A stretch of 64,000 nt of DNA, taken from positions 62,001-126,000 of the forward strand of contig NZ_JACHEO010000003.1 in NCBI RefSeq assembly GCF_014201505.1, written 5' to 3'. Position numbers and translations under genes: made by a program. The notes beneath the pieces are model-generated. The model searched no databases, had not been told where the DNA came from, and saw only the letters and a list, made by a program, of their open reading frames with translations. Shown here piece by piece: positions 37,893-48,920 of the stretch. How positions within the stretch are numbered: position 1 is the first letter of the stretch; every line of letters begins with the position of its first letter. The stretch comes from Desulfoprunum benzoelyticum. Lineage in GTDB: Bacteria > Desulfobacterota > Desulfobulbia > Desulfobulbales > Desulfocapsaceae.

Positions 37893-39101
37893 ATGCAAAA
37901 ACTCAGCACACTCATGGAGAAGCTCGGTCGCCATTTTCAACAGGGCGGCCGATACGAACGCTGGTATTCGCTCTACGAGGCCGTCGACAGCTTCCTCTTC
38001 GGCAGCAACACCCGGACGGTCGGGGCGCCGCATGTCCGCGACGGCCTCGACCTCAAACGGATCATGAGCACGGTCCTGGTCGCCCTCATCCCCTGCGTCG
38101 TGATGGCCCTGTGGAATACCGGCCATCTCGCCAATACCGCCCTCGCCACCCTCGGCCTGGCCACCCCCGAGGGCTGGCGCGGCTCGGTCATGGCCCTGAT
38201 CGGCTGCGATCCCGCCAGCCACCTCTCGAACCTGGTCCACGGCGCCCTGTACTTCCTGCCGATCTACCTCGTCACGATGGTCGTCGGCAGCTTCTGGGAG
38301 GCGATCTTCACCCTGGTCCGCGGCCATGAGTTTTCCGAGGCCTTTCTCGTCACCGGCCTGCTCTTCGCCCTGACCCTGCCGCCGACGATCCCCATGTGGC
38401 AGGTGGCGCTCGGCATCAGTTTCGGCGTGATCTTCGCCAAGGAGGTGTTCGGCGGGGTCGGCCGCAACTTCATGAACCCGGCCCTGGCCTCCCGGGCCTT
38501 TCTCTTTTTCGCCTACCCGGCCCAGATCACCGGCGATCAGGTGTGGTCCGCCGTGGACGGCGTCAGCGGCGCCACCCCGCTGGGCCAGCTGGCCGCCGCC
38601 CAGCCGGGGCAGATCATGCAGTCGCTCGACTGGAGCTGGTCCCAGGCCTTTATCGGCACGATCCCCGGGTCGATGGGCGAGACCTCGACCCTGGCCTGCC
38701 TGCTCGGCGCCGCGGTCCTGCTGGCCACCGGCATCGCCTCCTGGCGGGTGATGCTGGCGATGACCCTGGGGGCCCTGGCCTGCGCTCTCTGGTTCTGGCT
38801 GACCGCCGACGGCATCAACCCGCTGCGGGAGATCCCGCCACACTGGCATCTCGTCCTCGGCGGCTTCGCCTTCGGTCTCGTCTTCATGGCCACCGACCCG
38901 GTGTCCTCGGCCCATACCGCGACCGGCCAATGGCTCTACGGTCTGCTGATCGGCATCCTGGCGATCATGATCCGGGTGGCCAATCCGGCCTTCCCGGAAG
39001 GGGTGATGCTGGCGATTCTGCTGGGCAATGTTTTCGCTCCTCTCCTTGATTTTTTCGTGATCGAGGCCAATGTCAAAAGGAGGAGACTGCGCCATGGCTG
39101 A
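37893..39101 (+). CDS. nqrB: Na+-NQR subunit B
   Basis: A membrane subunit with a covalent FMN and the Na+ channel together with D and E. The 402-residue protein has about ten membrane segments. FMN attaches to the Thr of the S-G-A-T motif, seen here as DGVSGATPLGQL. The start (LGRHFQQGGRYERWY, then YEAVDSFLF) and VGRNFMNPALASRAFLFF are typical. Its 3' end overlaps nqrC by eight bases. Confidence 0.96.
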   Translation: MQKLSTLMEKLGRHFQQGGRYERWYSLYEAVDSFLFGSNTRTVGAPHVRDGLDLKRIMSTVLVALIPCVVMALWNTGHLANTALATLGLATPEGWRGSVMALIGCDPASHLSNLVHGALYFLPIYLVTMVVGSFWEAIFTLVRGHEFSEAFLVTGLLFALTLPPTIPMWQVALGISFGVIFAKEVFGGVGRNFMNPALASRAFLFFAYPAQITGDQVWSAVDGVSGATPLGQLAAAQPGQIMQSLDWSWSQAFIGTIPGSMGETSTLACLLGAAVLLATGIASWRVMLAMTLGALACALWFWLTADGINPLREIPPHWHLVLGGFAFGLVFMATDPVSSAHTATGQWLYGLLIGILAIMIRVANPAFPEGVMLAILLGNVFAPLLDFFVIEANVKRRRLRHG

Positions 39102-39879
39102 TCAATCCCCGCTCAAGCCCTTCTACTCGGTGCTGATCCTGGCCTTCGTCTGTTCGGCCCTGGTCGCCGGGGCGGTGGTCGGTCTGCAGCCGCTGCAGGA
39201 GGCCAACCGCCAGCTCGACCGCAAAAAGAACATCCTCGCGGCCGCCGGCCTGTACCGGGAGGACCAGCCGATCGATCGCCTCTTCGCCGGCGTCGAGACC
39301 CGCATCGTCGACCTGGCAACCGGCCGCTACGTCCCCGACGACCAGCTCGACCCCGAGGCCTACAACCAGCTCAAGGCCGCGCTCAGCACCGATCTGGGCC
39401 GCAGCCTCGATGCCGCCGAAGATCCGGCCCGCCTCCGCCGCCTGGAAAAATATTCCCTCGTCTACCTGGTGAAGCAGGGCGAAACGGTGGAGCAGTACAT
39501 CCTGCCGGTCCGCGGCAAGGGCCTGTGGTCGACGATGTTCGCCTACGTCGCGGTCGATGCCGATCTCAACCGCATCCGGGGGGTGGCCTTTTACGACCAC
39601 GGCGAGACCCCGGGGCTCGGCGGCGAGATTGAAAACAGCCGCTGGCAGCAGCTGTGGCAGGGCAAGCGGATCTATGCCGATTCGGGCGAGATCGCAATCA
39701 GGGTCGTCAAAGGCAAGGCTGCCACCGACGGGGCCCAGGCCGCCTACGAGATCGACGGCCTGTCCGGGGCCAGCCTGACGACCCAGGGGGTCGACCGCCT
39801 GCTCCACTTCTGGTTCGGCGACGACGGTTTCAAACCATTTTTCCGGCAATTGCGGCAGGAGGAGACATCCAATGGCTGA
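39094..39879 (+). CDS. nqrC: Na+-NQR subunit C
   Basis: NqrC carries the second covalent FMN, on the Thr of SGAS/T-L-T-T: here [18 protein letters not shown] single N-terminal membrane helix ([18 protein letters not shown]) anchors a periplasmic flavin domain with [20 protein letters not shown] and [13 protein letters not shown]. At 261 residues it is normal. The AGGAGG ribosome-binding site lies inside the end of nqrB. It overlaps nqrD by eight bases. Confidence 0.95.
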   Translation: MADQSPLKPFYSVLILAFVCSALVAGAVVGLQPLQEANRQLDRKKNILAAAGLYREDQPIDRLFAGVETRIVDLATGRYVPDDQLDPEAYNQLKAALSTDLGRSLDAAEDPARLRRLEKYSLVYLVKQGETVEQYILPVRGKGLWSTMFAYVAVDADLNRIRGVAFYDHGETPGLGGEIENSRWQQLWQGKRIYADSGEIAIRVVKGKAATDGAQAAYEIDGLSGASLTTQGVDRLLHFWFGDDGFKPFFRQLRQEETSNG

Positions 39880-40495
39880 GAGCAACAGGGAACTGCTGAC
39901 CAGGTCGATCTTGCGGCGCAACCCGATCGCCCTGCTCGTCCTCGGCATCTGTTCGGCACTGGCGGTCACCGGCCAGATGGCGACCGCCGTCGTGATGGCG
40001 ATCTGCGTCACCCTGGTGACCGCCTTCTCCAGTCTGATCATCAGCATCGTCCGCTTCCAGATCCCGAGCACGGTGCGGATCGGCATCCAGATTACGGTCA
40101 TCGCCACGCTGGTGATCCTGGTCGACCAGATCCTCAAGGCCTTCTATTTCGACCTGGCCAAACAGCTGTCGATCTACGTCGGCCTGATCATCACCAACTG
40201 TATCGTCATGGGAAGGGCCGAGGGTTTCGCGATGAGCAACCCGCCTCTGGCCAGCTTCGTCGACGGCATCGGCAACGGCCTCGGCTACGGCTTCATCCTG
40301 GTCGTCGTCTCGTTCATCCGCGAACTGTTCGGTTCCGGCAGCGTCTTCGGCGTCGAGATCCTGCCGCTGACGACGAGCGGCGGCTGGTACGTCCGCAACG
40401 GCCTGCTGATCCTGCCGGCAAGCGCCTTTTTCCTCATCGCATTGATCATCTGGGTCCTGCGGACAATCGACCCGAGCCAACAGGAGAAAGACTGA
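39872..40495 (+). CDS. nqrD: Na+-NQR subunit D
   Basis: A 207-residue, six-helix membrane subunit that with NqrE forms the inverted pair holding a 2Fe-2S centre. The start [20 protein letters not shown] is typical, and [19 protein letters not shown] carries the conserved Cys-bearing segment. Its stop touches the nqrE start (TGATG), so translation is coupled. Confidence 0.95.
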   Translation: MAESNRELLTRSILRRNPIALLVLGICSALAVTGQMATAVVMAICVTLVTAFSSLIISIVRFQIPSTVRIGIQITVIATLVILVDQILKAFYFDLAKQLSIYVGLIITNCIVMGRAEGFAMSNPPLASFVDGIGNGLGYGFILVVVSFIRELFGSGSVFGVEILPLTTSGGWYVRNGLLILPASAFFLIALIIWVLRTIDPSQQEKD

Positions 40496-41100
40496 TGCAT
40501 TACCTCGACATCATCTTCCGCTCGATCTTTCTCGAGAACCTGCCGCTCAGCTTCTTTCTCGGGATGTGCACCTTCCTCGCCATCTCCAGAAAGGTCAAGA
40601 CCGCCTTCGGCCTCGGCACGGCGGTGCTGGCGATCCTCGCCATCGCCACCCCGATCAACAACCTGATCCTCAACCACCTGCTGAAGCCGGGGGCCATGGC
40701 CTGGGCCGGCCAGCCCGATCTCGACCTGACCTTCCTCGGCCTGCTGACCTATATCGCCATCATCGCCGCCATCGTCCAGGTCATGGAGATGGCGATCGAC
40801 CGCTACCTGCCGGCGCTGTACAACAGCCTGGGGATCTACCTGCCGCTCTTGACCGTCAACTGCGCCATCCTCGGCGGGGTGCTGTTCATGGTCGAACGCG
40901 ATTACAGCCTCGGCGAGAGCGCCGCCTACGGCATCGGCGCCGGGGCCGGTTTCTTCCTCGCCGTGGTGGCCCTGGCCGGGATCCGGGAAAAACTGGAGTA
41001 CGCCAACCCGCCCCCCGGCCTGCGCGGCCTCGGCCAGACCTTTATCGTTGCCGGCCTGATGGCCATGGCCTTCATGGGCCTGGCCGGCATGGAACTGTAA
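40495..41100 (+). CDS. nqrE: Na+-NQR subunit E
   Basis: The 201-residue partner of NqrD, with the same six-helix fold in opposite orientation. It starts [21 protein letters not shown] followed by MCTFLAIS, and has [17 protein letters not shown], where the Cys lies that helps bind the intramembrane 2Fe-2S. The start codon shares one base with the nqrD stop. nqrF follows after 15 bases with a GGAGG site. Confidence 0.95.
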   Translation: MHYLDIIFRSIFLENLPLSFFLGMCTFLAISRKVKTAFGLGTAVLAILAIATPINNLILNHLLKPGAMAWAGQPDLDLTFLGLLTYIAIIAAIVQVMEMAIDRYLPALYNSLGIYLPLLTVNCAILGGVLFMVERDYSLGESAAYGIGAGAGFFLAVVALAGIREKLEYANPPPGLRGLGQTFIVAGLMAMAFMGLAGMEL

Positions 41101-41115
41101 CGGAGGATCGCGACG

Positions 41116-42339
41116 ATGCATCTTATCCTGTTCGCCGTGGCGACCTTCGTCCTGATCCAGTTCGTCCTCGTCTCCATCATCGTTCTGGCCAAGCGGTCCC
41201 TGCTGCCGGGGGGCGATATCACCATCGACGTCAACGGCCTGCGGCAGATCAAGGCCCGGCCCGGCGGCAAGCTGTTGACGACCCTCGCCGATCACGGCAT
41301 CTTCCTGTCCTCGGCCTGCGGCGGCGGCGGCAGCTGCGGCCAGTGCCGCTGCATTGTCAGGGAGGGGGGCGGGCAGATCCTGCCGACCGAGCGGTCGAAG
41401 ATCAACATCCGCGAGGCAAAGAAGGGGATGCGCCTGTCATGCCAAGTCGGAGTCAAGCGGGACCTGGCCATCGAAGTGCCGCGGGACGCGCTGGAGTCGA
41501 AGAAATGGCGCTGCACCGTCCTCTCCAACAACAACGTCGCGACCTTCATCAAGGAGCTGGTCCTGACCCTGCCGCCCGGGGAGGATGTCGATTTCAAGGC
41601 CGGCGGTTTCATCCAGATCGAAGTGCCGCCGCACACGTTGTCCTACGCCAATTTCGATATCGATGAACGCTTTCTCGCCGACTGGACCAAGTTCAAGATG
41701 TTCCAGTACAAATCCCATGTCCACACCCCGGTGTCGCGGGCCTATTCGATGGCCAACTACCCCGGCGAGAAGGGGATCATCAAGCTCAACGTCCGTATCG
41801 CCAGCCCGCCGCCGGGGGGCAGTCCGGATATCCCGCCGGGGCAGGTCTCGTCCTATATCTTCAACCTCCAGCCGGGCGACGAGGTCACCATCGCCGGGCC
41901 CTTCGGCGAGTTTCTGATGCAGGACAGCGACGCCGAGATCGTCTTCATCGGCGGCGGCGCCGGCATGGCCCCGCTACGCAGCCATATCTTCGATCTGTTC
42001 CTGGATAAAAAGACCAAACGCAAGGTTTCCTTCTGGTACGGCGGCCGCAGCCTGAAAGAGGTATTCTACGACAAAGAGTTCGAACAGCTGGCGGCGAAGC
42101 ATGACAACTTCACCTTCCACCTCGCCCTCTCCAACCCGATGCCCGAGGACAACTGGCAGGGTGCGACCGGCTACATCCACCTCATCCTCTACGACCAGTA
42201 TCTCAAGGACCATCCGGCCCCCGACGACATCCATTACTACCTGTGCGGACCGCCGCCGATGCTGAAGGCGATCAGGGAAATGCTCGACGACCTCGGGGTC
42301 GACGATGACAACATCCACTTCGACGACTTCGGCGATTGA
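41116..42339 (+). CDS. nqrF: Na+-NQR subunit F (NADH-binding, FAD and 2Fe-2S)
   Basis: NqrF is the entry point for NADH electrons. One N-terminal membrane helix is followed by a plant-type 2Fe-2S domain ([15 protein letters not shown], then LSCQVGV supplying the fourth Cys), an FAD domain ([14 protein letters not shown]) and an NADH domain ([17 protein letters not shown], then [13 protein letters not shown]; the end [13 protein letters not shown]). The 407-residue length is standard. Confidence 0.97.
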   Translation: MHLILFAVATFVLIQFVLVSIIVLAKRSLLPGGDITIDVNGLRQIKARPGGKLLTTLADHGIFLSSACGGGGSCGQCRCIVREGGGQILPTERSKINIREAKKGMRLSCQVGVKRDLAIEVPRDALESKKWRCTVLSNNNVATFIKELVLTLPPGEDVDFKAGGFIQIEVPPHTLSYANFDIDERFLADWTKFKMFQYKSHVHTPVSRAYSMANYPGEKGIIKLNVRIASPPPGGSPDIPPGQVSSYIFNLQPGDEVTIAGPFGEFLMQDSDAEIVFIGGGAGMAPLRSHIFDLFLDKKTKRKVSFWYGGRSLKEVFYDKEFEQLAAKHDNFTFHLALSNPMPEDNWQGATGYIHLILYDQYLKDHPAPDDIHYYLCGPPPMLKAIREMLDDLGVDDDNIHFDDFGD

Positions 42340-42363
42340 GCCGACAGTGCGTATATTCGAGCC

Positions 42364-42609
42364 ATGAACACCTTTCTCCTCTTCCTGATGTTCACCTTCC
42401 CGCTGGTGCTGATCATGGCCTTCATGATCAACTTCGCCCGCCGCCGCCTGCGCCGCACCCGGCACGGCCTCACCGGCATGTGCCACAAGGACGGCGGGAC
42501 GATGTGCTGCAGCTGTTCGGCCCTGGCGAGCAAACCCGACACCGCCGTCGACCCATCCATCCCCGCCGCTGAGCCGCCGGCAGCGGCAAAATCCCCGCCG
42601 ACGCCCTGA
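42364..42609 (+). CDS. nqrM: Na+-NQR maturation protein NqrM-like
   Basis: An 81-residue protein right after nqrF. It has one N-terminal membrane helix (TFLLFLMFTFPLVLIMAFM) followed by a Cys-rich part (MCHKDGGTMCCSCSALAS). Known NqrM (DUF539) is a small membrane protein with four conserved Cys that delivers iron to the NqrD/E site, and it is usually next to nqrF or apbE. The layout and place fit, but the Cys spacing is unlike the common form and the Pro-Ala tail is extra, so this is a diverged member. No apbE flavin transferase lies in the window. Confidence 0.75.
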   Translation: MNTFLLFLMFTFPLVLIMAFMINFARRRLRRTRHGLTGMCHKDGGTMCCSCSALASKPDTAVDPSIPAAEPPAAAKSPPTP

Positions 42610-42655
42610 CGACAGGCCGCCCACGCCCCTTCATCCCAGAACAAGGACCAGAATC

Positions 42656-43771
42656 ATGATCATCGGAATTCTCAAGGAAATCAAAACAGCCGAAAACCGC
42701 GTGGGCATGACCCCGGCCGGGGTGGAGACCATGACCCGCCACCGGCACCAGGTCCTCGTCGAACAGGGCGCCGGTGCCGGCAGCGGTTTCACCGACGACG
42801 AATACCGGCAGGCCGGGGCGACGCTTCTCGCGACGGCGGCCGAGATCTATGCCGGGGCCGATATGGTCATGCACGTCAAGGAACCCCAACCCTGCGAATA
42901 CCCGTTGATCCGGCGCGATCAGATCATCTTCACCTACCTCCACCTCGCCGCCGAGGAGGAACTGACCAGGGCCCTGATGACCGCCGGCTCGGTCAATATC
43001 GCCTATGAGACCATCCAGAAAAACGACCGCAGCCTGCCGCTGCTGACCCCGATGAGCGAGGTCGCCGGCCGCATGGCGGCCCAGGAAGGCGCCAATTACC
43101 TGCAGATGAGCAATGGCGGCCGCGGCATCCTGCTTGGCGGGGTTCCCGGAGTCGAACCGGGGAATGTCGTGGTGATCGGTTGCGGCGTCGTCGGTCTCAA
43201 TGCCGCCCGCATCGCCAGCGGCCTCGGGGCCAGGGTCTACATGCTCGACATCGATCTCGACCGTCTCCGCTACCTCAGTGAGATCATGCCGGGCAACTGC
43301 TACGCGGTGATGAGCTCCCGGCCGAAGTTGCGCCAGCTGCTGCGAGAGGCCGATCTGGTCGTCGGCGCGGTCCTGATCCCCGGCGCCAAGGCGCCGAAGG
43401 TCGTCAGCCGGGAGATGTTGCAGGAGATGAAGCCGGGATCGGTCGTGGTCGATGTCGCCATCGACCAGGGCGGCTGTTTCGAAACCTCGCGCCCGACCAC
43501 CCACACGCAGCCGACCTACATCGTCGACGGCATCATCCATTACTGCGTCGCCAATATGCCGGGCGCGGTCCCCCTGACCTCGACCCTGGCCCTGACCAAC
43601 GCCACCCTCCCCTACGCCCTGCAGATCGCCGACAAGGGCTGGAAGCAGGCCTGCCGGGACAACGAGGAGATCCGCCCCGGAGTCAACGTCGTCGGGGGCA
43701 GGATCACCTTCAAGGGCGTGGCCGAGGCCTTCAACATGGAGCACACGCCGATCGAGTCGTTCCTCGACTGA
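42656..43771 (+). CDS. ald: Alanine dehydrogenase
   Basis: Ald reversibly converts alanine and NAD+ to pyruvate, ammonia and NADH. The 371-residue length is exact for the family. It begins [19 protein letters not shown] and includes [15 protein letters not shown] (with the catalytic Lys), [13 protein letters not shown] (His), [17 protein letters not shown] (NAD site) and [20 protein letters not shown] ribosome-binding site AAGGA precedes the ATG. It may be read on from nqr, but the gap holds no clear terminator or promoter. A hairpin after the stop ends the transcript. Confidence 0.96.
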   Translation: MIIGILKEIKTAENRVGMTPAGVETMTRHRHQVLVEQGAGAGSGFTDDEYRQAGATLLATAAEIYAGADMVMHVKEPQPCEYPLIRRDQIIFTYLHLAAEEELTRALMTAGSVNIAYETIQKNDRSLPLLTPMSEVAGRMAAQEGANYLQMSNGGRGILLGGVPGVEPGNVVVIGCGVVGLNAARIASGLGARVYMLDIDLDRLRYLSEIMPGNCYAVMSSRPKLRQLLREADLVVGAVLIPGAKAPKVVSREMLQEMKPGSVVVDVAIDQGGCFETSRPTTHTQPTYIVDGIIHYCVANMPGAVPLTSTLALTNATLPYALQIADKGWKQACRDNEEIRPGVNVVGGRITFKGVAEAFNMEHTPIESFLD

Positions 43772-43787
43772 TACCGGCAAGACCAGG

Positions 43788-43808
43788 GGCCGGGCACTAT
43801 GCCCGGCC
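43788..43808. terminator. Hairpin between ald and the histidine kinase (convergent)
   Basis: GGCCGGGC, a five-base loop and GCCCGGCC form a perfect palindrome that covers the last codons of the kinase on the minus strand and lies just after ald on the plus strand. It could serve both genes, though no T-run is present. Confidence 0.5.
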
Positions 43809-46280
43809 GTAACCCCGGCAATAGCGGCGGCCGGCGACCTTCCGCATGATCTCCCGCAGTGATTCGGCCCTGATCGGCTTGGTCAGGTAATCATCCATGC
43901 CGGCGGCCAGGAAGCGCTCCCGGTCACCCTGGATCGCATGGGCCGTCAGGGCGATGATCGGGATGTCGTGGCGGTTGCACCCGGCGTGCTCCCTGATCGC
44001 GGCCGAGGTTTCGAGACCATCCATTTCCGGCATCTGGATGTCCATGAAAATGCAGTCGAACATTTCGTTTTCAAGGGTCTCGAGGGCCAGCCGGCCGTTC
44101 GGCGCCACTACCACCCCATGCCCCTGATTGCGGAGCATCGCCGACACCACCTGGGCGTTGATCGCCTCATCCTCGACCACCAGGACATGGAGGGAGACGT
44201 CACCGGGATCGTCGGCCTTCACCGTGTCGTCCATCGCCGTGTCGTGATCGTCGCAGATCTGCACCGGAATTGAAAATCGCACGACGGTCCCCTCGCCTTC
44301 GATGCTCGACAGCCTGATCTCGCCGCCGAGCATGCCGACCAGGCGTTTGACGATGCTCAACCCCAGTCCGGTACCGCGGTACCGGCGACGGAAGGAGCCG
44401 TTGGCCTGGACGAAGGGCTCGAACAGCTGATCGGACAGATTGGCGGGGATGCCGACCCCGGTATCCCGGACCTCGAACAGCAGATTCGCGGTTCCGCCGT
44501 CGTCATGGGATCTCGCCTCGAGCGTAACCGCAATATCACCCTCGTCGGTGAACTTGACGGCGTTGCCGAGAAGGTTGAAGAGAATCTGACGCAGCCGCAA
44601 GCCATCGCCCACCACCCATTCCGGCGGACTGCCGTTGACGATGTACCGGATGTCGACCCGGTCCCGGTCGACCATGCTGTCAAAGGAGCGGAGCACCGAT
44701 TCAACCAGGGGAACGGGGGCGAAGGGTTCGCAGACCAGTTCGACCTTGCCCGCCTCGATCTTCGAAAAATCCAGGATATCGCTGATCAGGCGGAGCAGGC
44801 TTTCCCCCGCCACCAGGGTGGTGTCGACATAGCCTCGCTGCTCCCGATTGAGCGGAGTCTCCCGCAGCAGCTGCATCATGCCGAGGATCGCATTCATCGG
44901 CGTGCGGATCTCATGGCTCATATTGGCGAGGAACTCGGACTTGGCCCGATTGGCGGCCAGGGCGATCTCCTTGGCCTGCTTGAGATCGCGGAGCACCCGC
45001 ATCTGGCTGGTCGTGTCGCGGCTCACCCCGATCAGCCCCCGGAACGAGCCATCGTCGTTCCTGAGGATCGAGATCAGGCTCTCGACCCAGATCACCGAAC
45101 CGTCCTTGCACTGCCACTCGAATTTCCACAGCCGCGGCGATTCTTCGCGGATGCCCCGGGCCTCCCGGGCCAGCCCCTTGCGCACCGCATTCTCGTACAT
45201 CAAGCGGGAGCGCGGCACCAGATAGCTGTCTGGCGACAGGTTCAGAAACTCTTCCGGGCTGTAACCGGTCAGGGCGGTGACCGACGGAGTGACGAAGGTG
45301 AAGCGGAGGTTTTCATCCATGATCCAGAGCACATCACGGATATTGTTCAGCAGCAGCCGGTAGCGCTCCTCACTCTCACCCAGGGCCTGCCTGGTCCGCC
45401 AGTCCTGGGTGACGTCACGGCCGACTCCGACCGTGCCGATCATCCGTTCGGATTCGTCGAACAGCGGAGTTTTGTAGACATCGAGGATCAGATTTTCCCC
45501 GCGGACAAGCCCCGACTCGACAAAACGCCCGGCCTCCCCGGTCTGCCTGACCACCGCATCGGAATCGACGCAACCGTCGCCGAAGGTGAAGCCGACCCCC
45601 CGCTGTTTCTCCCGTTCGGCAAAATATCGGAAATCCTTGCCGATCGGTTCGTCGACGGTGTCGCTCATCAGCAGCCGCAGGCAGAGGGCCTTGTTGGCGA
45701 AGAGATAGCGGTCATCAAGGTCCTTGACCCAGATGAAATCCGGAACCGTATCGGACATCAGCCGCATCAGGTTGTAGATGTCGAGGACCCGCGTCTCGCT
45801 CTCGAACAGGGCCTCTTCGGTCTTTTTCCGGTCGGTGATATCGGCGAAGAGGGTCAGCGTCGCCATCCGGCCGGCAAAGGTCACGGAATGGGCCGAGAGG
45901 AGGGCATGGAGAACCCGGCCGTCCCGCGCTCGGAAACTGGTCTCGAAATCCTTGGCCATCCCCTGGCGGTTGATCTCGGCCACGAACCGGCTCCGGTCTT
46001 CGGGGACCAGCCAGAACTGAAGGTCGATCATGCCGACGGCGTCCTCCGCCCTCACCCCCAGATAACGCGAAGCGTAGCCGTTGAGATAGAGAATCCGCCG
46101 GTCAGGCATCGAGGTGATGACGACGGGGGCCATGAAATCATCCATCAGCCGCTGCAGCAGATCGTCGCCGCCATGCGGCCCCCGGTCGTCGAGCCGCGCC
46201 GCTGCCGTGCCAAGCCGCTGTCGCAGGACAGCCAGTTCGGCGAGGAGTTCTTCTCGGGTCTTGAGGTCGTCCGCCACCAT
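43797..46280 (-). CDS. Hybrid histidine kinase with three PAS domains and a receiver domain
   Basis: An 827-residue soluble-looking sensor from the ATG at 46280 ([16 protein letters not shown]); an ATG five codons earlier is possible. In order: an N-terminal coiled coil, three PAS domains (starting near residues 40, 160 and 285; the third reads [18 protein letters not shown]), a HisKA domain with the phospho-His in [15 protein letters not shown], an ATPase domain with [18 protein letters not shown], and a C-terminal receiver with acceptor Asp in [13 protein letters not shown] and the Lys in YLTKPI. There is no membrane segment, so the cue is cytoplasmic. No response regulator gene is adjacent. 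Confidence 0.92.
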   Translation of the reverse strand: MVADDLKTREELLAELAVLRQRLGTAAARLDDRGPHGGDDLLQRLMDDFMAPVVITSMPDRRILYLNGYASRYLGVRAEDAVGMIDLQFWLVPEDRSRFVAEINRQGMAKDFETSFRARDGRVLHALLSAHSVTFAGRMATLTLFADITDRKKTEEALFESETRVLDIYNLMRLMSDTVPDFIWVKDLDDRYLFANKALCLRLLMSDTVDEPIGKDFRYFAEREKQRGVGFTFGDGCVDSDAVVRQTGEAGRFVESGLVRGENLILDVYKTPLFDESERMIGTVGVGRDVTQDWRTRQALGESEERYRLLLNNIRDVLWIMDENLRFTFVTPSVTALTGYSPEEFLNLSPDSYLVPRSRLMYENAVRKGLAREARGIREESPRLWKFEWQCKDGSVIWVESLISILRNDDGSFRGLIGVSRDTTSQMRVLRDLKQAKEIALAANRAKSEFLANMSHEIRTPMNAILGMMQLLRETPLNREQRGYVDTTLVAGESLLRLISDILDFSKIEAGKVELVCEPFAPVPLVESVLRSFDSMVDRDRVDIRYIVNGSPPEWVVGDGLRLRQILFNLLGNAVKFTDEGDIAVTLEARSHDDGGTANLLFEVRDTGVGIPANLSDQLFEPFVQANGSFRRRYRGTGLGLSIVKRLVGMLGGEIRLSSIEGEGTVVRFSIPVQICDDHDTAMDDTVKADDPGDVSLHVLVVEDEAINAQVVSAMLRNQGHGVVVAPNGRLALETLENEMFDCIFMDIQMPEMDGLETSAAIREHAGCNRHDIPIIALTAHAIQGDRERFLAAGMDDYLTKPIRAESLREIMRKVAGRRYCRGYGRA

Positions 46281-46468
46281 TACCGTCTCCATCCAGCCAT
46301 TCACTCGGTCAATGCTTCCGATGCCTGCCGCCCCGCGGACGGGCAGACCCATAGCACCAGTATATACGCTTTATGAAGACGAAATGAAGGAAAATCAGGC
46401 GGAACGACCATCCCGGCGGCCCGGTCGACGGATCGCAGCGGATCGATACCCTGCAGGGCGAAGGCGAG

Positions 46469-47713
46469 TTACAAAGGGGATGCGGGCGCGAGGGAGGGGG
46501 CGGCCATCAGGCGCAGCAGTTCCGCCAGGTGCATGACCGCAACCGGCGACCCGGCGGCGGTCAGCGCCGTCTTCCACTGCATCAGACAGCCCGAGCAGGT
46601 GCTGGTGACGATATCCGGCTGCAGGGCGAGGACCTTCGCCGCCAGATCGTCGCGGATCAGCGCCGCCAGTTCGGGGGCGCCGAGGTGGAACAGTCCGCCC
46701 TGGCCGCAGCACTGCGGCCCGCCGGGCAACTCCACCAGGTCGACGCCCGGGAGTCGCTGCAGGAGCCGCCGCGGTTCCTTCACGATTGCGACCTCATGGC
46801 GGAGATGACAGGGATCGTGATAGAAGACCCGCAGCGGCCGTTGCGTCGTCGCCGCGGCAGATCCTCCATCCGTCGGCGGGGCAAGGCCATCGACAAACTG
46901 CATCATTTCCGCCAGGCGGTCGCCGACCGCCGCCGCCCGCTCCCGCCACAGGGGGTCGTCGGCCAGCAGATCGCGATAATGGCGGAGATGGGCGAAACAG
47001 GAGGCGCAGGAGATCAGGATCGGGCCGGGGCGACGCTCCAGGGCCTCGATATTGCGACGGGCCAGGGCCTGGGCCGCCTCGATATCGCCGGCGGCATGGT
47101 GGGCCAGGCCGCAGCAGCCGAGGCCCTCCGGGGCAACCAGGTCGAAGCCATGGCCGGCCAGCAGGTCGCGGCAGGCGTCGGCAATCTCGGGAAAGAGATA
47201 CTCGGCGGCACAGCCGGGAAACCAGGTCAGCGACGAGAGCGACGGTAACGGTCTGGGTGCAGCCTCTTGCGCCGCCGGCAGTTCCGCCGCCGGCGGTTCG
47301 AACATCGCCAGCCGCAGCCGCAGGCCGCTGTCGGTCGGCAGCCGCCTGGTCAATCGCCCGGCGGTCCGTCCCAGCCGCCCGGCCGCGCCCAGGATCTCGG
47401 GATGCCGCAGCGCCTGGCGGGCCAGGTACTTCTGAAAGCCATGGCGGCCGTACAGGCGGGTGAAACCGGCACGGGCACGGACCGTCTCGCGGTTGACATC
47501 GATCCCGCGGGGACAGGCTTTGGTGCAGGCCCCGCACAGCAGGCACTTGGAGAAGATGTCCTCATAGGCCGGGGTCGGCCGGGCATACTCCGGGACCGTC
47601 GCCAGATGGTTGCGGCCCCGGGCCGAATAGGACTCCAGGCCGCCGCTGGCCCGGTAGACCGGGCAGACGACGGTGCAGGCCCCGCACTTGGCGCAGCGAA
47701 CGGGATTCGTCAC
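46469..47713 (-). CDS. GlcF/CCG-domain iron-sulfur protein
   Basis: The 414-residue protein starts with two 4Fe-4S ferredoxin sites (CAKCGACTVVCPVYR and CLLCGACTKACPRGID), then has two CCG domains: SCASCFAHL with the earlier GLGCCGLAHH, and HDPCHLRH with GGPQCCGQGGLFHL and STCSGCLMQW. This is the plan of the Fe-S subunit of glycolate or lactate oxidase and of heterodisulfide-reductase-like proteins. No FAD subunit (glcD) is adjacent, so the partner is unknown. The start is a GTG after AGGAGC. It lies 28 bases after prfB on the same strand and is probably read with it. Confidence 0.87.
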   Translation of the reverse strand: MTNPVRCAKCGACTVVCPVYRASGGLESYSARGRNHLATVPEYARPTPAYEDIFSKCLLCGACTKACPRGIDVNRETVRARAGFTRLYGRHGFQKYLARQALRHPEILGAAGRLGRTAGRLTRRLPTDSGLRLRLAMFEPPAAELPAAQEAAPRPLPSLSSLTWFPGCAAEYLFPEIADACRDLLAGHGFDLVAPEGLGCCGLAHHAAGDIEAAQALARRNIEALERRPGPILISCASCFAHLRHYRDLLADDPLWRERAAAVGDRLAEMMQFVDGLAPPTDGGSAAATTQRPLRVFYHDPCHLRHEVAIVKEPRRLLQRLPGVDLVELPGGPQCCGQGGLFHLGAPELAALIRDDLAAKVLALQPDIVTSTCSGCLMQWKTALTAAGSPVAVMHLAELLRLMAAPSLAPASPL

Positions 47714-47741
47714 GGGGCCGGGCTCCTGCCGGGTCGCCGCC

Positions 47742-48852
<1,111 letters not shown>

Positions 48853-48920
48853 AATTGCGTCCTACACGATAAAGTTGATCAAATCCGCCGCCAGGCCGAC
48901 AGGGGCCGCGGAGCATGTTG

